In this document: one piece after another, positions 53,097-63,251 of the stretch
Layout: each line of letters begins with the position of its first letter
Numbering within the stretch: the stretch's first letter is position 1
NCBI GenBank assembly: GCA_964632305.1
Contig: CAZWBR010000014.1
Location: 1 to 64,000 of the forward strand
DNA: 64,000 nt
Reading direction: 5' to 3'
Origin: CAZWBR01 sp964632305
Lineage (GTDB): Bacteria; Bacteroidota; Bacteroidia; Bacteroidales; Prolixibacteraceae
Position numbers and translations under genes: made by a program
The notes under the pieces: generated by a model
The model's input: the letters and a program-made list of their open reading frames with translations, nothing else
What the model was told of the DNA's origin: nothing
The model's database searches: none

Positions 53097-53104
53097 ATTT
53101 CATT

Positions 53105-53134
53105 AAAAAGGGCTGGTGAAAACCAGCCCTTTTT
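53105..53134. terminator. Bidirectional terminator, aspS / exbD operon
   Basis: AAAAAGGGCTGG and CCAGCCCTTTTT form a perfect 12-bp stem with loop TGAAAA. It ends both convergent units. Confidence 0.85.
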
Positions 53135-53154
53135 AAATTATTTCAATTCAACTA

Positions 53155-53628
53155 TTATTTTTCTGTTTTCTTTCTTGCAGAATAGTTGATGTGCAAAGCT
53201 TGTGCTTGTCTGAGTTCTTCTTTCACTTCAGTGATGATTTTCATCTTGGTGTACTCATCAGCTTTGATCGAGGTAACCATTGACGGAATCTCCGATTCAT
53301 CGCGGGCATTACGCTCAGCAGTGATGAAGTTCAGAATATCACTGGGGTTGGCAAACTGGTCGTTCAACTGGATCCGCGGTTCAGTACCAATCATTTTCTG
53401 GTATTGCGGTGTTGGCTGACCAATATAAATGTAACTCACCAATGATTTCTTTTCCAGTTTATTCAGTTCAGTAGCTTCCGGAACTTTTACCTTCACTTTC
53501 AGTGTCACTTCACGCATGGAAGTTACCACCATGAAGAAACAAAGGATCATAAACACAATATCAGGAAGAGAGGCAGTGGATGGCTGCGGACATTCCTTGG
53601 TATAGTCGTCTTTTTTAAATCTTGACAT
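53155..53628 (-). CDS. ExbD/TolR-family biopolymer transport protein (second)
   Basis: The 157-residue protein has one N-terminal helix (LPDIVFMILCFFMVVTS) with the conserved Asp of ExbD and a periplasmic domain. It is the last gene of an exbB-membrane protein-exbD-exbD operon common in Bacteroidota, which powers TonB-dependent transport or a similar envelope motor using the proton gradient. It is 17 bp from the first exbD. Confidence 0.9.
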   Translation of the reverse strand: MSRFKKDDYTKECPQPSTASLPDIVFMILCFFMVVTSMREVTLKVKVKVPEATELNKLEKKSLVSYIYIGQPTPQYQKMIGTEPRIQLNDQFANPSDILNFITAERNARDESEIPSMVTSIKADEYTKMKIITEVKEELRQAQALHINYSARKKTEK

Positions 53629-53645
53629 TATTTACTCCTCCTTTA

Positions 53646-54230
53646 TTATAGTTTGACTCCAACCTTTTTCGGTTCTGCTTCGGAGATCTTCTGTGGATAA
53701 ATTTCTTTGACGGCATCCTGTTGTTCAACAGAAAGGTCTTTGAATTTTTTGCTCCACTTCTGCATCGAAATTTCGTCCCTCAGTTCATTTACTGCGGCGA
53801 CCAATTCATTTTGAACTAAAAGATAGGTGCCATAAGTGGTTCCAAAGTCATTTCTTAACGAAATTACCGCATTCTTGCAAACTTCCATCTGTCCGAACAA
53901 AGGAACTTCCTTCATTTCTTTTTCAGGTAAAGTCTCCAGGTTTGCAGGATTGTCTAAGAATTCTTTGGCTTTTTCACGCAAATCTTTCACGTTGATGAAT
54001 TCGTTCTCACACAATATTTGATCCTGAGCATTGACCAAAACGACAAAAATGTTACGTTCTTTTACGTTCGTACTGGTATTCTCTGTCTGATTTGGATCCA
54101 TAGGCGGAGGTAAACGTCTTTCAAGACCTGTATCTGTATCCATTGTCGTGGTGATAAGGAAGAAGATCAGGATCATGAAGGCAATATCTGCCATCGATGC
54201 ATTTGGTATTTCAGGAACTTTTTTTGCCAT
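53646..54230 (-). CDS. ExbD/TolR-family biopolymer transport protein (first)
   Basis: The 194-residue ExbD has helix MADIAFMILIFFLITTTMDTD with the functional Asp at about residue 15 and a larger periplasmic part than the second copy. Paired unequal ExbD proteins are typical of this phylum. Confidence 0.9.
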   Translation of the reverse strand: MAKKVPEIPNASMADIAFMILIFFLITTTMDTDTGLERRLPPPMDPNQTENTSTNVKERNIFVVLVNAQDQILCENEFINVKDLREKAKEFLDNPANLETLPEKEMKEVPLFGQMEVCKNAVISLRNDFGTTYGTYLLVQNELVAAVNELRDEISMQKWSKKFKDLSVEQQDAVKEIYPQKISEAEPKKVGVKL

Positions 54231-54278
54231 TTTGCTATTTTTTTCAAAGAGGGCTTCATCCCCTTTAGGTTTTGCAAA

Positions 54279-54731
54279 TTACTTCCAGAGGCGGGCTACT
54301 GAAGAAAAGATCAGTGATAAGAATGCGACACCAGCCAGGATATATACCGAAATAAGGCCGGTATCTACCATCTTGGAAACTTTAGGGGTCAGCGATCCTT
54401 CATCGATTAATTTCTGTACGCCGTAAAACTGGGGAAGTTCAGATGATGACATCATGGAAGCCAATAAGAAGACCACCAGCAATCCTACTAAGGGAATAAT
54501 GCTCTTCTTGGCGTTATCCTTTGATCCAAATGTTTGTACTATAGAATACAACAGAATGGCAGCGGCTCCAAATCCAATCAGGATATAAGCCCAATAGAAG
54601 CTGGTATCCAAGGCAGATGATAACTTGGCCGGATTATCCATGTTTGACACCAGGTTCAAAATCAGAATAACCGTTACACCAAGCATGATCCAAAGGCCAA
54701 TATTTAAATATTTGATTACTTTGGTACTCAT
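54279..54731 (-). CDS. Small membrane protein of the ExbB/ExbD operon
   Basis: The 150-residue protein has four predicted membrane helices (IGLWIMLGVTVILILNLV, WAYILIGFGAAAILLYSIV, IIPLVGLLVVFLLASMM, LISVYILAGVAFLSLIFSSV) and a short soluble part between helices 3 and 4. No characterised function is recognised, but it is regularly found between exbB and exbD in Bacteroidota, so it is probably part of the motor. Confidence 0.75.
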   Translation of the reverse strand: MSTKVIKYLNIGLWIMLGVTVILILNLVSNMDNPAKLSSALDTSFYWAYILIGFGAAAILLYSIVQTFGSKDNAKKSIIPLVGLLVVFLLASMMSSSELPQFYGVQKLIDEGSLTPKVSKMVDTGLISVYILAGVAFLSLIFSSVARLWK

Positions 54732-54754
54732 GGGAGTAGTTTAAATTTTGTTAA

Positions 54755-55549
54755 TTATTTCTTCAAATTGTGTTTTACCAACAGGTCCATCAATGAGATG
54801 GAGGCATCTTCCATATTGTTGGTAATACCGTCGATCTTAACCAGGAAGTAGTTGTAGAAAACCTGGAGGATCATAGCAACGATCAAACCGAATACGGTAG
54901 TGATCAACGCAATTTTCATACCACCTGCTACAAGGGTAGGGCTGATGTCACCGGCTGCTTCAATCGAGTCGAATGCAATAACAAGACCAATAACTGTTCC
55001 CAAGAATCCCATCATCGGGCCTAAAGCGATACAAAGACCGATCCAACTCAATCCTTTTTCCAACAGTGCAGTCTGTACACCACCGTAAGAAACGATTGAT
55101 TTTTCAACTACATCCAACCCTTCATGATGACGGTCAAGTCCCTGATAGAATATGGAAGCTACCGGGCCGCGCGTATTGCGACATACCTCTTTTGCAGCTT
55201 CAATACCGCCATTGTTCAATGCATCTTCTACATTGGCCAACAATTTTTTGGTGTTAGTGGTCGACATGTTCAGGTAAAGAACACGTTCGATGCTGATAGC
55301 CAAACCAAGGATGAGGATCAAAAGGATTGCACTCATGAAGCCAGGTCCACCCTGAATAAATTTTTCTTTCAATGCACTGTGTAAAGACTGGCCTGATTCA
55401 GCCTGAGTTGCGGCTTGTTCAACTGGGTCAGCGGTTAAATCACTAGCTTTAGCCTGCTCGGTAGCTGGTTGCTCCTGAGCTCTGGTTACCTGAACAGCAC
55501 CAAAACTAAGCATCCCAAAAACTGCAATTAGCGCAAATAGCTTTTTCAT
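54755..55549 (-). CDS. ExbB/MotA/TolQ proton-channel protein
   Basis: The 264-residue protein has an N-terminal signal-like segment followed by a 30-residue Gln/Ala-rich linker and then three membrane helices with the family core GLCIALGPMMGFLGTVIGLVIAFDSI and TLVAGGMKIALITTVFGLIVAMILQVFYNYF. With the ExbD pair it forms the energising complex for TonB. It is first in the operon. Confidence 0.92.
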   Translation of the reverse strand: MKKLFALIAVFGMLSFGAVQVTRAQEQPATEQAKASDLTADPVEQAATQAESGQSLHSALKEKFIQGGPGFMSAILLILILGLAISIERVLYLNMSTTNTKKLLANVEDALNNGGIEAAKEVCRNTRGPVASIFYQGLDRHHEGLDVVEKSIVSYGGVQTALLEKGLSWIGLCIALGPMMGFLGTVIGLVIAFDSIEAAGDISPTLVAGGMKIALITTVFGLIVAMILQVFYNYFLVKIDGITNNMEDASISLMDLLVKHNLKK

Positions 55550-55777
55550 AACTGGTTTTGAATTTTTGATTAATAAAATTGTTTTTACTATTGTTTCAGT
55601 TTACTATTTAAATGTTTGCAATAAACTCAATTCAAAAATAGGTTTTTTTTTATACCCATTGATAGTGTAAAAAAAAAATCCAAAAAAAATTAAATATTAT
55701 CTCGTTTCTATCCCCTGATAGCTCAAAAAAATGAGGAGCGAAAATTACAAAAAGAAATAATACAAAACAACTCAATT

Positions 55778-56806
55778 TTAAATTTCACCGTTCAGGCTTT
55801 GTCCGAGATGCGTTTTTATCTCCTCCGGGGTGAGATCCTGCCCCAGTAAATACATTAATTTGGTAATCGCTGCTTCTACCGTTATATCCTGTCCGCTGAC
55901 CACTCCCGCCTTGATCAGTTCATAGCTGGTTTCATATTGCCCCATCTGTACTTTCCCTCCCGGACACTGGGATACATTCATCAGGATCTTTCCCTTTTTG
56001 GTGGCTTTCTTTATCGCATTCAGCATCCAGGGAAAGGTGGGCATATTTCCTGATCCATAGGATTCAAGCACGATGCCCCGGATATCCGGCAGTTCGAGAA
56101 CCCCTTCGAAATAGTGGCGGTTGATCCCGGGAAACAACCTTAATACGATGACCCGGTCATCGATTTCGGTATTTATCTTTAAGATCCCTTTCCCCCTGGG
56201 GTAATTGATCTTCTCGGTATTATATATTATATCGACCCCGGCAGTGGCCAGCGGGGGATAATGCTTCGAGGTAAAGGCGCTGAATTTCTCGGAATCCTCC
56301 TTCGAGGTGCGGTTCCCCCTGAAAAGCTGTGAACTGAAATAGATACAGACTTCGGGGACCATGGCCTTCCCATCCCGGTATTCGGCCGCGATTTGGACCG
56401 CGGTGATCAGGTTCTCCTTCCCGTCGGTCCGCAACACCCCTATGGGAAGCTGCGACCCGGTCATGACGATTGGTTTATCCAGATTGTCAAACATGTAGCT
56501 CAGGGCGGAAGCCGTATAGGCCATCGTGTCGGTCCCGTGAAGAATCACAAATCCGTCGTATTTCGAGTAGTTGCTCTTGATCGTCCGGGCTATCTGCCCC
56601 CAGATGGCGGGAGTCATGTTGGCTGAATCGATCGGTGGATTAAAGGTGATGGAGGATATTTGATAGCCCAGTTTGTGCAGTTCCGGTATCTCATCCTGAA
56701 GCAGTTCAAATTTCATCGGGGCCAAGGTCTTGGTGATCGGGTCTTCCCGCATTCCTATCGTACCCCCTGTATAGATGATCAGGATCGAAGGTTTTTCTGA
56801 AGTCAC
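55778..56806 (-). CDS. ansA: Type I L-asparaginase
   Basis: The cytoplasmic-type asparaginase has first active-site motif IIYTGGTIGM (Thr nucleophile), second GFVILHGTDTMAYTASALSYM, and MTGSQLPIGVLRTDGKENL. It hydrolyses asparagine to aspartate and ammonia. The start is uncertain: GTG at 56806 gives a 342-residue protein starting just before SEKPSILIIYTGG as in relatives, while a TTG at 56854 would add 16 unlikely residues. It lies 70 bp downstream of tatD. Confidence 0.9.
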   Translation of the reverse strand: MTSEKPSILIIYTGGTIGMREDPITKTLAPMKFELLQDEIPELHKLGYQISSITFNPPIDSANMTPAIWGQIARTIKSNYSKYDGFVILHGTDTMAYTASALSYMFDNLDKPIVMTGSQLPIGVLRTDGKENLITAVQIAAEYRDGKAMVPEVCIYFSSQLFRGNRTSKEDSEKFSAFTSKHYPPLATAGVDIIYNTEKINYPRGKGILKINTEIDDRVIVLRLFPGINRHYFEGVLELPDIRGIVLESYGSGNMPTFPWMLNAIKKATKKGKILMNVSQCPGGKVQMGQYETSYELIKAGVVSGQDITVEAAITKLMYLLGQDLTPEEIKTHLGQSLNGEI

Positions 56807-56875
56807 TTTTGCAATTGTTTTGGATTCAGGAATAAATATTCCCCAAAAATACAAAACAACAATTAAATTAAGTGC

Positions 56876-57640
56876 TTAAAACCTGAATAATTCTTGTGCG
56901 TTTTGTGTGGTGATCCTGGCAATTTCCTGGGTCGTCACATTGTGTAAAGAAGCCAGTTTATCGGCCACGCTCGTCAGATAGGAACATTCGTTCCGGCGGC
57001 CACGATGAGGGGAGGGGGCTAACCAGGGTGAGTCAGTCTCAATCAGCAGATGTTTCGGATCGATTTGTTGAATCACTCCTTCAATCCCTGAATTTTTGAA
57101 GGTTAATATGCCATTAACCCCTATTTTAAATCCCAGATCGATCACTTGCCGGGCTTGTTCGATATCCCCGGTAAAGCTGTGGAAAACACCTTTCATTTCA
57201 GGGGTATGTTCTTTGTGCAGTACCTCATAAACCTCTTTGAAAGAGTCGCGGACATGGATCACCAACGGAAGGTTCCGCTGTTTGGCCCAGCCAATCTGGA
57301 TCCGGAAAGCTTCGGTCTGTTCCTCGATAAAAGCTTTGTCCCAGTAAAGGTCGATCCCAATCTCGCCGATGCCGTAAAATTTTCGTTTCCCCAACCAATA
57401 CTCCAGGATCTGAAGCTCGTTCCTGAAATCTTCCTTGACCGAAGTGGGATGAAGCCCGATCAACGGATAGAAGAGGCCCGGCACCGAATCGGTCAGATCG
57501 AGCATCGGCTTAACTGATGAACTGTCGATATTGGGAAGGACAATGCGTTCGATACCCACCCCTAAGGCCCTGGTGATGACTTCGTCGCGGTCGAGACTGA
57601 ATTCTGTCGAGTAAATATGCGAATGGGTATCTACGAACAT
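56876..57640 (-). CDS. TatD-family metal-dependent deoxyribonuclease
   Basis: The 254-residue TIM-barrel hydrolase has metal ligands in FVDTHSHIYS, GEIGIDLYWD, LPLVIHVRDSF, GVFHSFTGD and LLIETDSPWLAPSPHRGRRNE. The family includes TatD DNase and D-aminoacyl-tRNA deacylase-like members. It is upstream of the asparaginase on the same strand. Confidence 0.92.
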   Translation of the reverse strand: MFVDTHSHIYSTEFSLDRDEVITRALGVGIERIVLPNIDSSSVKPMLDLTDSVPGLFYPLIGLHPTSVKEDFRNELQILEYWLGKRKFYGIGEIGIDLYWDKAFIEEQTEAFRIQIGWAKQRNLPLVIHVRDSFKEVYEVLHKEHTPEMKGVFHSFTGDIEQARQVIDLGFKIGVNGILTFKNSGIEGVIQQIDPKHLLIETDSPWLAPSPHRGRRNECSYLTSVADKLASLHNVTTQEIARITTQNAQELFRF

Positions 57641-57716
57641 TTTTTTTTAATTTCATGCAAAGATATAACAGGGACAATTGCTGAGCGTTAAGAAAATGTT
57701 ATCTGTGTCTGAATAA

Positions 57717-57742
57717 AAAAGGAGCCTTTGCTGGCCCCTTTT
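57717..57742 (-). terminator. Terminator of gdhA
   Basis: AAAAGGAGCC and GGCCCCTTTT pair with one mismatch and are followed on the minus strand by a T-run. It lies 30 bp after the gdhA stop. Confidence 0.7.
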
Positions 57743-57771
57743 CTATTTTAAAATATTGCTGCTGAGTGATT

Positions 57772-59109
57772 TTATACCAATCCCTGGGCCAGCATGGCAT
57801 CGGCCACCTTAACAAAGCCCCCGACATTGGCACCTTTCACATAATTGATATAGTCGCCTTCCCGGCCATATTTCTGGCAGGTATGATGGATATCCTGCAT
57901 GATCAGGTGCAGACGGGCATCCACCTCTTCGCGGGTCCAGTTGTAACGCATACTGTTTTGCGACATCTCCAGCCCCGAAACGGCAACCCCTCCGGCATTC
58001 ACGGCCTTGCCCGGGGCAAAAGTTACCTTGTTGCGGATAAAATAGTTGACGGCATCGGCGGTACATCCCATGTTCGAAACCTCGCCGATCAGGAAGCACC
58101 CGTTGTTCACCAACATCCGGGCATCGGTTTCGTTCAACTCGTTTTCGCAGGCACACGGCAGAGCGATATCCACTTTTTGCTGCCAGGGCTTAACCCCCGG
58201 GAAAAACTGTGCCCCAAATTCTTCGGCATAGGGTTCCACTACATCATTGTTGGTGGCACGTAGTTCGAGCAGATAATCGATCTTTGCACCGGTAATCCCT
58301 TCCGGGTCATAGATATAGCCATCGGGGCCTGAGATCGTGACCACCTTCCCGCCTAATTCATCAATCTTGGTAACCGCTCCCCAGGCCACATTGCCAAAAC
58401 CCGATACCCCGAAAGTTTGGCCTTTAATCTCTTTTCCCATCTCCTTCAACATGTGCTGAACGAAATAGACAGCACCGAAACCGGTGGCCTCGGGCCGGAT
58501 CAGCGAGCCGCCCCAGCCTAATCCCTTTCCGGTGAGCACGCCGGTAAACTCATTGCGGATCCTTTTATACTGACCGAACAGGTACCCGATCTCACGACCG
58601 CCCACCCCGATATCACCGGCCGGCACATCGGTGTTGGGACCGATATGGCGATAGAGCTCAGTCATGAACGATTGGCAGAAACGCATGATCTCATTGTCGC
58701 TCCGTCCCTTGGCACTAAAATCGGATCCTCCCTTGCCCCCGCCCATCGGCAGGGTGGTCAGACTGTTCTTAAAGGTCTGCTCAAATCCTAAAAACTTCAG
58801 AATACTCAGATTAACACTCTTGTGAAAACGGAGGCCTCCCTTGTAGGGGCCAAGGGCACTGTTGAATTCGATCCGGTAGCCCCGGTTGATCTCCACTTCG
58901 CCCCGGTCGTTCATCCACGGAACACGAAACATCACCACCCGCTCCGGCTCTGCCATCCGTTCCAGTATCCGGGCCTGTTTGTAGCGGGGATTCGAATCAT
59001 ATACATCCCATACGGTTTCGACTACTTCCAGTACTGCCTGATGAAACTCCTGCTCCCCGGGTGTCCGGGACTTGAGTTCCTCCATGAATTTATTTATCCC
59101 TGCATTCAT
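57772..59109 (-). CDS. gdhA: NADP-specific glutamate dehydrogenase
   Basis: The 445-residue hexameric-type enzyme has GPYKGGLRFHKSVN, LPMGGGKGGSDFSAKGRSDNEIMRFCQSFM (catalytic Lys), DVPAGDIGVGGREIGYLFGQY and the Rossmann region SGFGNVAWGAVTKI. It combines 2-oxoglutarate and ammonia to glutamate. With the asparaginase nearby it fits nitrogen metabolism. It is divergent from leuS. Confidence 0.95.
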   Translation of the reverse strand: MNAGINKFMEELKSRTPGEQEFHQAVLEVVETVWDVYDSNPRYKQARILERMAEPERVVMFRVPWMNDRGEVEINRGYRIEFNSALGPYKGGLRFHKSVNLSILKFLGFEQTFKNSLTTLPMGGGKGGSDFSAKGRSDNEIMRFCQSFMTELYRHIGPNTDVPAGDIGVGGREIGYLFGQYKRIRNEFTGVLTGKGLGWGGSLIRPEATGFGAVYFVQHMLKEMGKEIKGQTFGVSGFGNVAWGAVTKIDELGGKVVTISGPDGYIYDPEGITGAKIDYLLELRATNNDVVEPYAEEFGAQFFPGVKPWQQKVDIALPCACENELNETDARMLVNNGCFLIGEVSNMGCTADAVNYFIRNKVTFAPGKAVNAGGVAVSGLEMSQNSMRYNWTREEVDARLHLIMQDIHHTCQKYGREGDYINYVKGANVGGFVKVADAMLAQGLV

Positions 59110-59436
59110 AATGTTAGTTTTTTAAGTCGATAACTTATAATTATCTTAAACCAAAAGTAAGACAATTCTTTTTGAAATACATGATTTTTGACCGGTTTTG
59201 TTGATTTAAGACGTGGATAATCAAAGTTTTATCAGATCTGTAACGAATAATGAAATTTCTATTTATTCCCTCTGTTTTTGCTTTCATTCTGTAACGGAAT
59301 ATTCACTTTTGGTTCAATTTTTATTTCTTATATTTCCTTTCGGATGAAGAAATATTTCGAATGTTCTGATCTGAAAGGGAATAAAACCGTATTTTCGCAC
59401 CATAAAAGCAAAGAGTATTTAAAATTTTCAAAACCG

Positions 59437-62097
59437 ATGGATTACAATTTCAAAGAGATTGAAGCCAAGTGGCAGCAATACTGGGCCGATAAAAAGATTT
59501 TTAAGACGGAAGACGACTTTTCCAAGCCGAAATATTATTGTCTCGATATGTTCCCTTACCCGTCAGGGGCAGGATTGCACGTTGGCCATCCGGAAGGTTA
59601 TACGGCTACCGATATCATTTGCCGTTACAAGAGGAGTAAAGGCTTCAATGTGCTTCACCCGATGGGTTGGGATGCTTTCGGCCTTCCTGCCGAACAGTAC
59701 GCCATCCAGACCGGGACCCATCCAGCCATTACCACCCAAAAGAACTGCGACAACTTCCGCCGCCAGATCCAATCACTGGGATTGAGCTACGACTGGGACC
59801 GCGAGATCAATACCACCGATCCCAACTATTTCAAATGGACCCAATGGATCTTTATCCGCCTCTACAATACCTGGTTCGATGCCGATCAGAAAAAGGGCCG
59901 TCACATCAGTGAACTGGAAATCCCCGCCGAAGTGGCTGCCGAGGGAAAAGAAGCGGTAAAAAAATATACCGACAGCAAACGTCTGGCTTATTACGATAAT
60001 GCCCAGGTTTGGTACTGCCGCAACTGTAAAACGGTGTGTGCCAACGAAGAGGTGCTTAACGACGGTTCGCACGAGAAGTGCGGGACCAAAGAGGTGGAGC
60101 GCCGCTTCCTGAAACAGTGGATGTTGCGCATCCCGCACTATGCCGAGCGTCTGCTCGAAGGGCTCGATAACCTCGACTGGCCCGAAGGTGTGAAGGACAT
60201 GCAGCGCAACTGGATCGGTCGCTCTACCGGCGCCGAAGTCGATTTTCAGCTCGACGGATCCGGTAAGATGTTGCGCGTTTATACCACCCGCCCCGATACT
60301 TTGTTTGGCGCAACCTATATGGTTGTAGCTCCTGAACACGAACTGGTCGGTGAGCTCACCACCCCCGTACAGAAAGTAGCGGTGGAAACCTATGTCCGTA
60401 ACGCGGCGCTGAAAAGCGACCTCGACCGTACCGACCTGGCTAAGGAAAAAACCGGCGTCTTCACCGGGACCTATGCCATCAACCCCATCAACGGGGCGAA
60501 GATCCCGGTCTGGGTGGCCGATTATGTGCTGATGGGCTACGGAACAGGAGCTATCATGGCCGTTCCGGCTCACGATACGCGTGACTTCGAGTTCGCCGAA
60601 ACCTTCAATATCCCGATCATCTGCATCCTCGATCCAAAGGAAGCCGATGAAGCGCACCGCGAAAAGGTGCTGGCCGGCAAAGCTTGCTGGACCGAAGACG
60701 GGGCCTATATTAATTCAGCCAATCCCCATTCTGGAATCGATATCAATGGCCTCTCGAAAGAGGAGGGGATCCGCACGGTGACCGAATGGCTCGAAAAGAA
60801 TGATCTCGGTAAAGCTACCGTCAACTATAAGATCCGCGACTGGTTGTTCAGTCGCCAGCGTTACTGGGGTGAACCGTTCCCGGTGATCCACTGGGAAGAT
60901 GGCGAGGTAAGCGTGTTGAACGATACCGAGCTTCCGCTCACCCTGCCCGAGGTAGAGAAATACCAACCGGGCGAGACGGGCGAATCGCCCCTCTCCAATG
61001 CCGGCGAATGGCTTTATGTCGCCGACGCGCAGGGACGAAAAGGACGCCGCGAAACCAATACGATGCCCCAATGGGCCGGATCGTGCTGGTATTACCTCCG
61101 CTTTATCGATCCGAAAAACGACGAGTCGCCTTTCGATACGGTGAAAGAAAACTACTGGATGCCGGTCGACCTCTATGTCGGGGGAGCCGAACATGCCGTA
61201 CTTCACCTGCTCTACAGCCGTTTCTGGCATAAGGTGCTCTTCGATCTTGGCGTGGTCTCGACCGACGAACCGTTCAAGAAACTGTTCAATCAGGGGATGA
61301 TCCTGGCTTTCGCTTATGAGACAGCCTCCGGATCGAAAGTCCCTTCCGATAAGGTCGAGGATCGTGACGGCAAATACTTCAGCACCGAAACCGGTGAGGA
61401 GTTGCGTCAGATCGTGGCCAAGATGTCGAAGTCGCTGAAAAACGTGGTCAACCCCGACGATGTGGTGATCCGTTACGGAGCCGACTCGCTGCGCCTCTAC
61501 GAGATGTTTATCGGACCGCTTGACGCGACGAAACCGTGGACCGAGAACGGCGTGAAAGGGGTCTATAACTTCCTTCGCCGCGTGGTCGCCTTCTTTGGTG
61601 ATACGAACAACCTCACCGATGGCGAGGAGAGCCGCGAAACCATGAAGGCGCTTCACCAGACCATCCGCAAGGTGGGCGACAATATCGAGGAGATGAAGTT
61701 CAATACCGCGATCTCCCAGATGATGATCTTCACCAACCAGTGTTACAAGGTGGGCAAGGTGACCAAAGCGACCGCCGAGACCTTCTTTAAAGTACTGGCC
61801 CCGTTCGCCCCGCACCTGGCTGAGGAACTCTGGGAACTTTACGGTAACGAACCAAGCGTGAGCCGCCAGCCCTGGCCCGGGTTCAATGCCGAATACCTGG
61901 TCGAGAATGTCTTCGAATACCCGGTCTCGTTCAACGGAAAAGTACGTTTCAAACTGGCCCTGCCGGTGGATACTGCTGTCGCCGAAATCGAAAAAGAGGT
62001 GCTGGCCCATGACCATACTTCCAAATGGATCGAAGGTAAGACGATCGGCAAGATCATCGTCGTCCCGAACAAGATCATCAATGTCGTTGTGAAATAA
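59437..62097 (+). CDS. leuS: Leucyl-tRNA synthetase
   Basis: The 886-residue class I synthetase has the HIGH-equivalent MFPYPSGAGLHVGHPEGYTATD near residue 40, the CP1 editing domain (TTRPDTLFGATYMVVAPEHELV, GTGAIMAVPAHDTRDFEFA), zinc-type CRNCKTVCANEEV, and the KMSKS motif MSKSLKNVVNPDD near 670. The open frame extends 53 codons further upstream, but TATTTTCGCACC near 59390 looks like a promoter -7 box and MDYNFKEIEAKWQQYW is the family start. Confidence 0.96.
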   Translation: MDYNFKEIEAKWQQYWADKKIFKTEDDFSKPKYYCLDMFPYPSGAGLHVGHPEGYTATDIICRYKRSKGFNVLHPMGWDAFGLPAEQYAIQTGTHPAITTQKNCDNFRRQIQSLGLSYDWDREINTTDPNYFKWTQWIFIRLYNTWFDADQKKGRHISELEIPAEVAAEGKEAVKKYTDSKRLAYYDNAQVWYCRNCKTVCANEEVLNDGSHEKCGTKEVERRFLKQWMLRIPHYAERLLEGLDNLDWPEGVKDMQRNWIGRSTGAEVDFQLDGSGKMLRVYTTRPDTLFGATYMVVAPEHELVGELTTPVQKVAVETYVRNAALKSDLDRTDLAKEKTGVFTGTYAINPINGAKIPVWVADYVLMGYGTGAIMAVPAHDTRDFEFAETFNIPIICILDPKEADEAHREKVLAGKACWTEDGAYINSANPHSGIDINGLSKEEGIRTVTEWLEKNDLGKATVNYKIRDWLFSRQRYWGEPFPVIHWEDGEVSVLNDTELPLTLPEVEKYQPGETGESPLSNAGEWLYVADAQGRKGRRETNTMPQWAGSCWYYLRFIDPKNDESPFDTVKENYWMPVDLYVGGAEHAVLHLLYSRFWHKVLFDLGVVSTDEPFKKLFNQGMILAFAYETASGSKVPSDKVEDRDGKYFSTETGEELRQIVAKMSKSLKNVVNPDDVVIRYGADSLRLYEMFIGPLDATKPWTENGVKGVYNFLRRVVAFFGDTNNLTDGEESRETMKALHQTIRKVGDNIEEMKFNTAISQMMIFTNQCYKVGKVTKATAETFFKVLAPFAPHLAEELWELYGNEPSVSRQPWPGFNAEYLVENVFEYPVSFNGKVRFKLALPVDTAVAEIEKEVLAHDHTSKWIEGKTIGKIIVVPNKIINVVVK

Positions 62098-62207
62098 TTT
62101 ATTTTCACCATAATATTTTCATTTTAGGTAAGGAAATGCGGTAGGTTTTACAGAACTGATAATTGAGATTAAGGAGAAATTGATGATAGAAATGGCATCA
62201 GACTTTA

Positions 62208-63002
62208 ATGTCCATGATCACCTATTTAAATCACTTACAATATGTAAATAATATGATGGATCCCACTCTTACATTAAATAGTCATCATAAATTAATTCAG
62301 GATATTTATGCAAATGAAGGATTGAAATGTTTACGAGGTGAGAAAGATGATGATTATCATTTGAATGGGAAGAATATAATATCATGGCATTATGATGCTT
62401 GCAATTGTCTTAATGATAGTAGTTTTAATTCAAATGACAGTTTAGATAATTTGCTGTTTTATTCTGATGAAATATTGTTTTTTACGGCCAATCTCTATCT
62501 TTTAGTGCCTTATCTTAATGATCCTACTTTAAATGCGATAAAATACAATGGCATAGAGATATATCCATTTGATCAAGGATTTGCAGATAAGCGATTTAAT
62601 ATGTTTGCGGAAATAATCTATGAAAAGCTCTACAGTTATTGGTCACAATTGGCGTTGCTTTTAAAAGCTAAATTTATGCCAAATGTTAAGAATTACGATG
62701 TCAATTTCTCAAAAATAATTGAAAAATTGAGCAAGCAAAATATAAATTCTGAAAATCTCAATTGGTTAATAAGCTTCAAAGAGAAGCATTATAAGGATTT
62801 AAATAATGACAGAAATAAAATTGTTCATATAAAATCTTTGGACACTAAATTTAAAACTGATTATATTGCTAGTGCATTTAATTCAAGTGATATGCGTAAT
62901 TTGATTAAGAAAAGAGCCGATCTTCCAGCATATTTTAAAGGTCATATTGACTTTACCTTAATGGGTTTTGAAAAAACCCTTAATCTTATCTTAGAATCGT
63001 AA
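62208..63002 (+). CDS. AT-rich orphan protein
   Basis: The 264-residue soluble protein has no recognised family. Base composition and codon use are far more AT-rich than the neighbours, which suggests recent transfer. A helical middle (FSKIIEKLSKQNINSENLNWLISFKEKHYKDLNNDRNKIVHIKSL) resembles nothing I can name; the NDRNKIVHIKS part is reminiscent of HEPN/Cthe-like RNxxxH motifs (here R-N-K-I-V-H). The start is unsure: 62208, 62214 or 62253. A better ribosome site (AAGGAG, 62172) precedes an ATG at 62183 in another frame, which hits a stop after 22 codons. Confidence 0.6.
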   Translation: MSMITYLNHLQYVNNMMDPTLTLNSHHKLIQDIYANEGLKCLRGEKDDDYHLNGKNIISWHYDACNCLNDSSFNSNDSLDNLLFYSDEILFFTANLYLLVPYLNDPTLNAIKYNGIEIYPFDQGFADKRFNMFAEIIYEKLYSYWSQLALLLKAKFMPNVKNYDVNFSKIIEKLSKQNINSENLNWLISFKEKHYKDLNNDRNKIVHIKSLDTKFKTDYIASAFNSSDMRNLIKKRADLPAYFKGHIDFTLMGFEKTLNLILES

Positions 63003-63251
63003 AGTAAAATGAGAATAAAAATAAGGGGAAAATAGTTATTAGTGAAGAATATTTCCTTAGTGTTTTTAAATTACACATATATTAAATGAAAACGAGAGCA
63101 CCTTTCTTAATTCATATTAAAGCAAAGGATTTGTAATTGATTGAATTTCGGATTTATGTAATTATTCTATTTTGTAATATGGGTTGCCGAATGTAAAAGT
63201 CTTGAGACCATCAGTTTGGTGTTGAAATAATTTTTTCAGCATAACTGACCC

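Noticed and set aside
57766..58263. 165-codon plus-strand frame antisense to gdhA
   Set aside because: It is a shadow of the minus-strand glutamate dehydrogenase, with no motif of its own.
60715..62016. 433-codon minus-strand frame antisense to leuS
   Set aside because: Long, but it is a codon-bias shadow. leuS is full length with all catalytic motifs on the plus strand.
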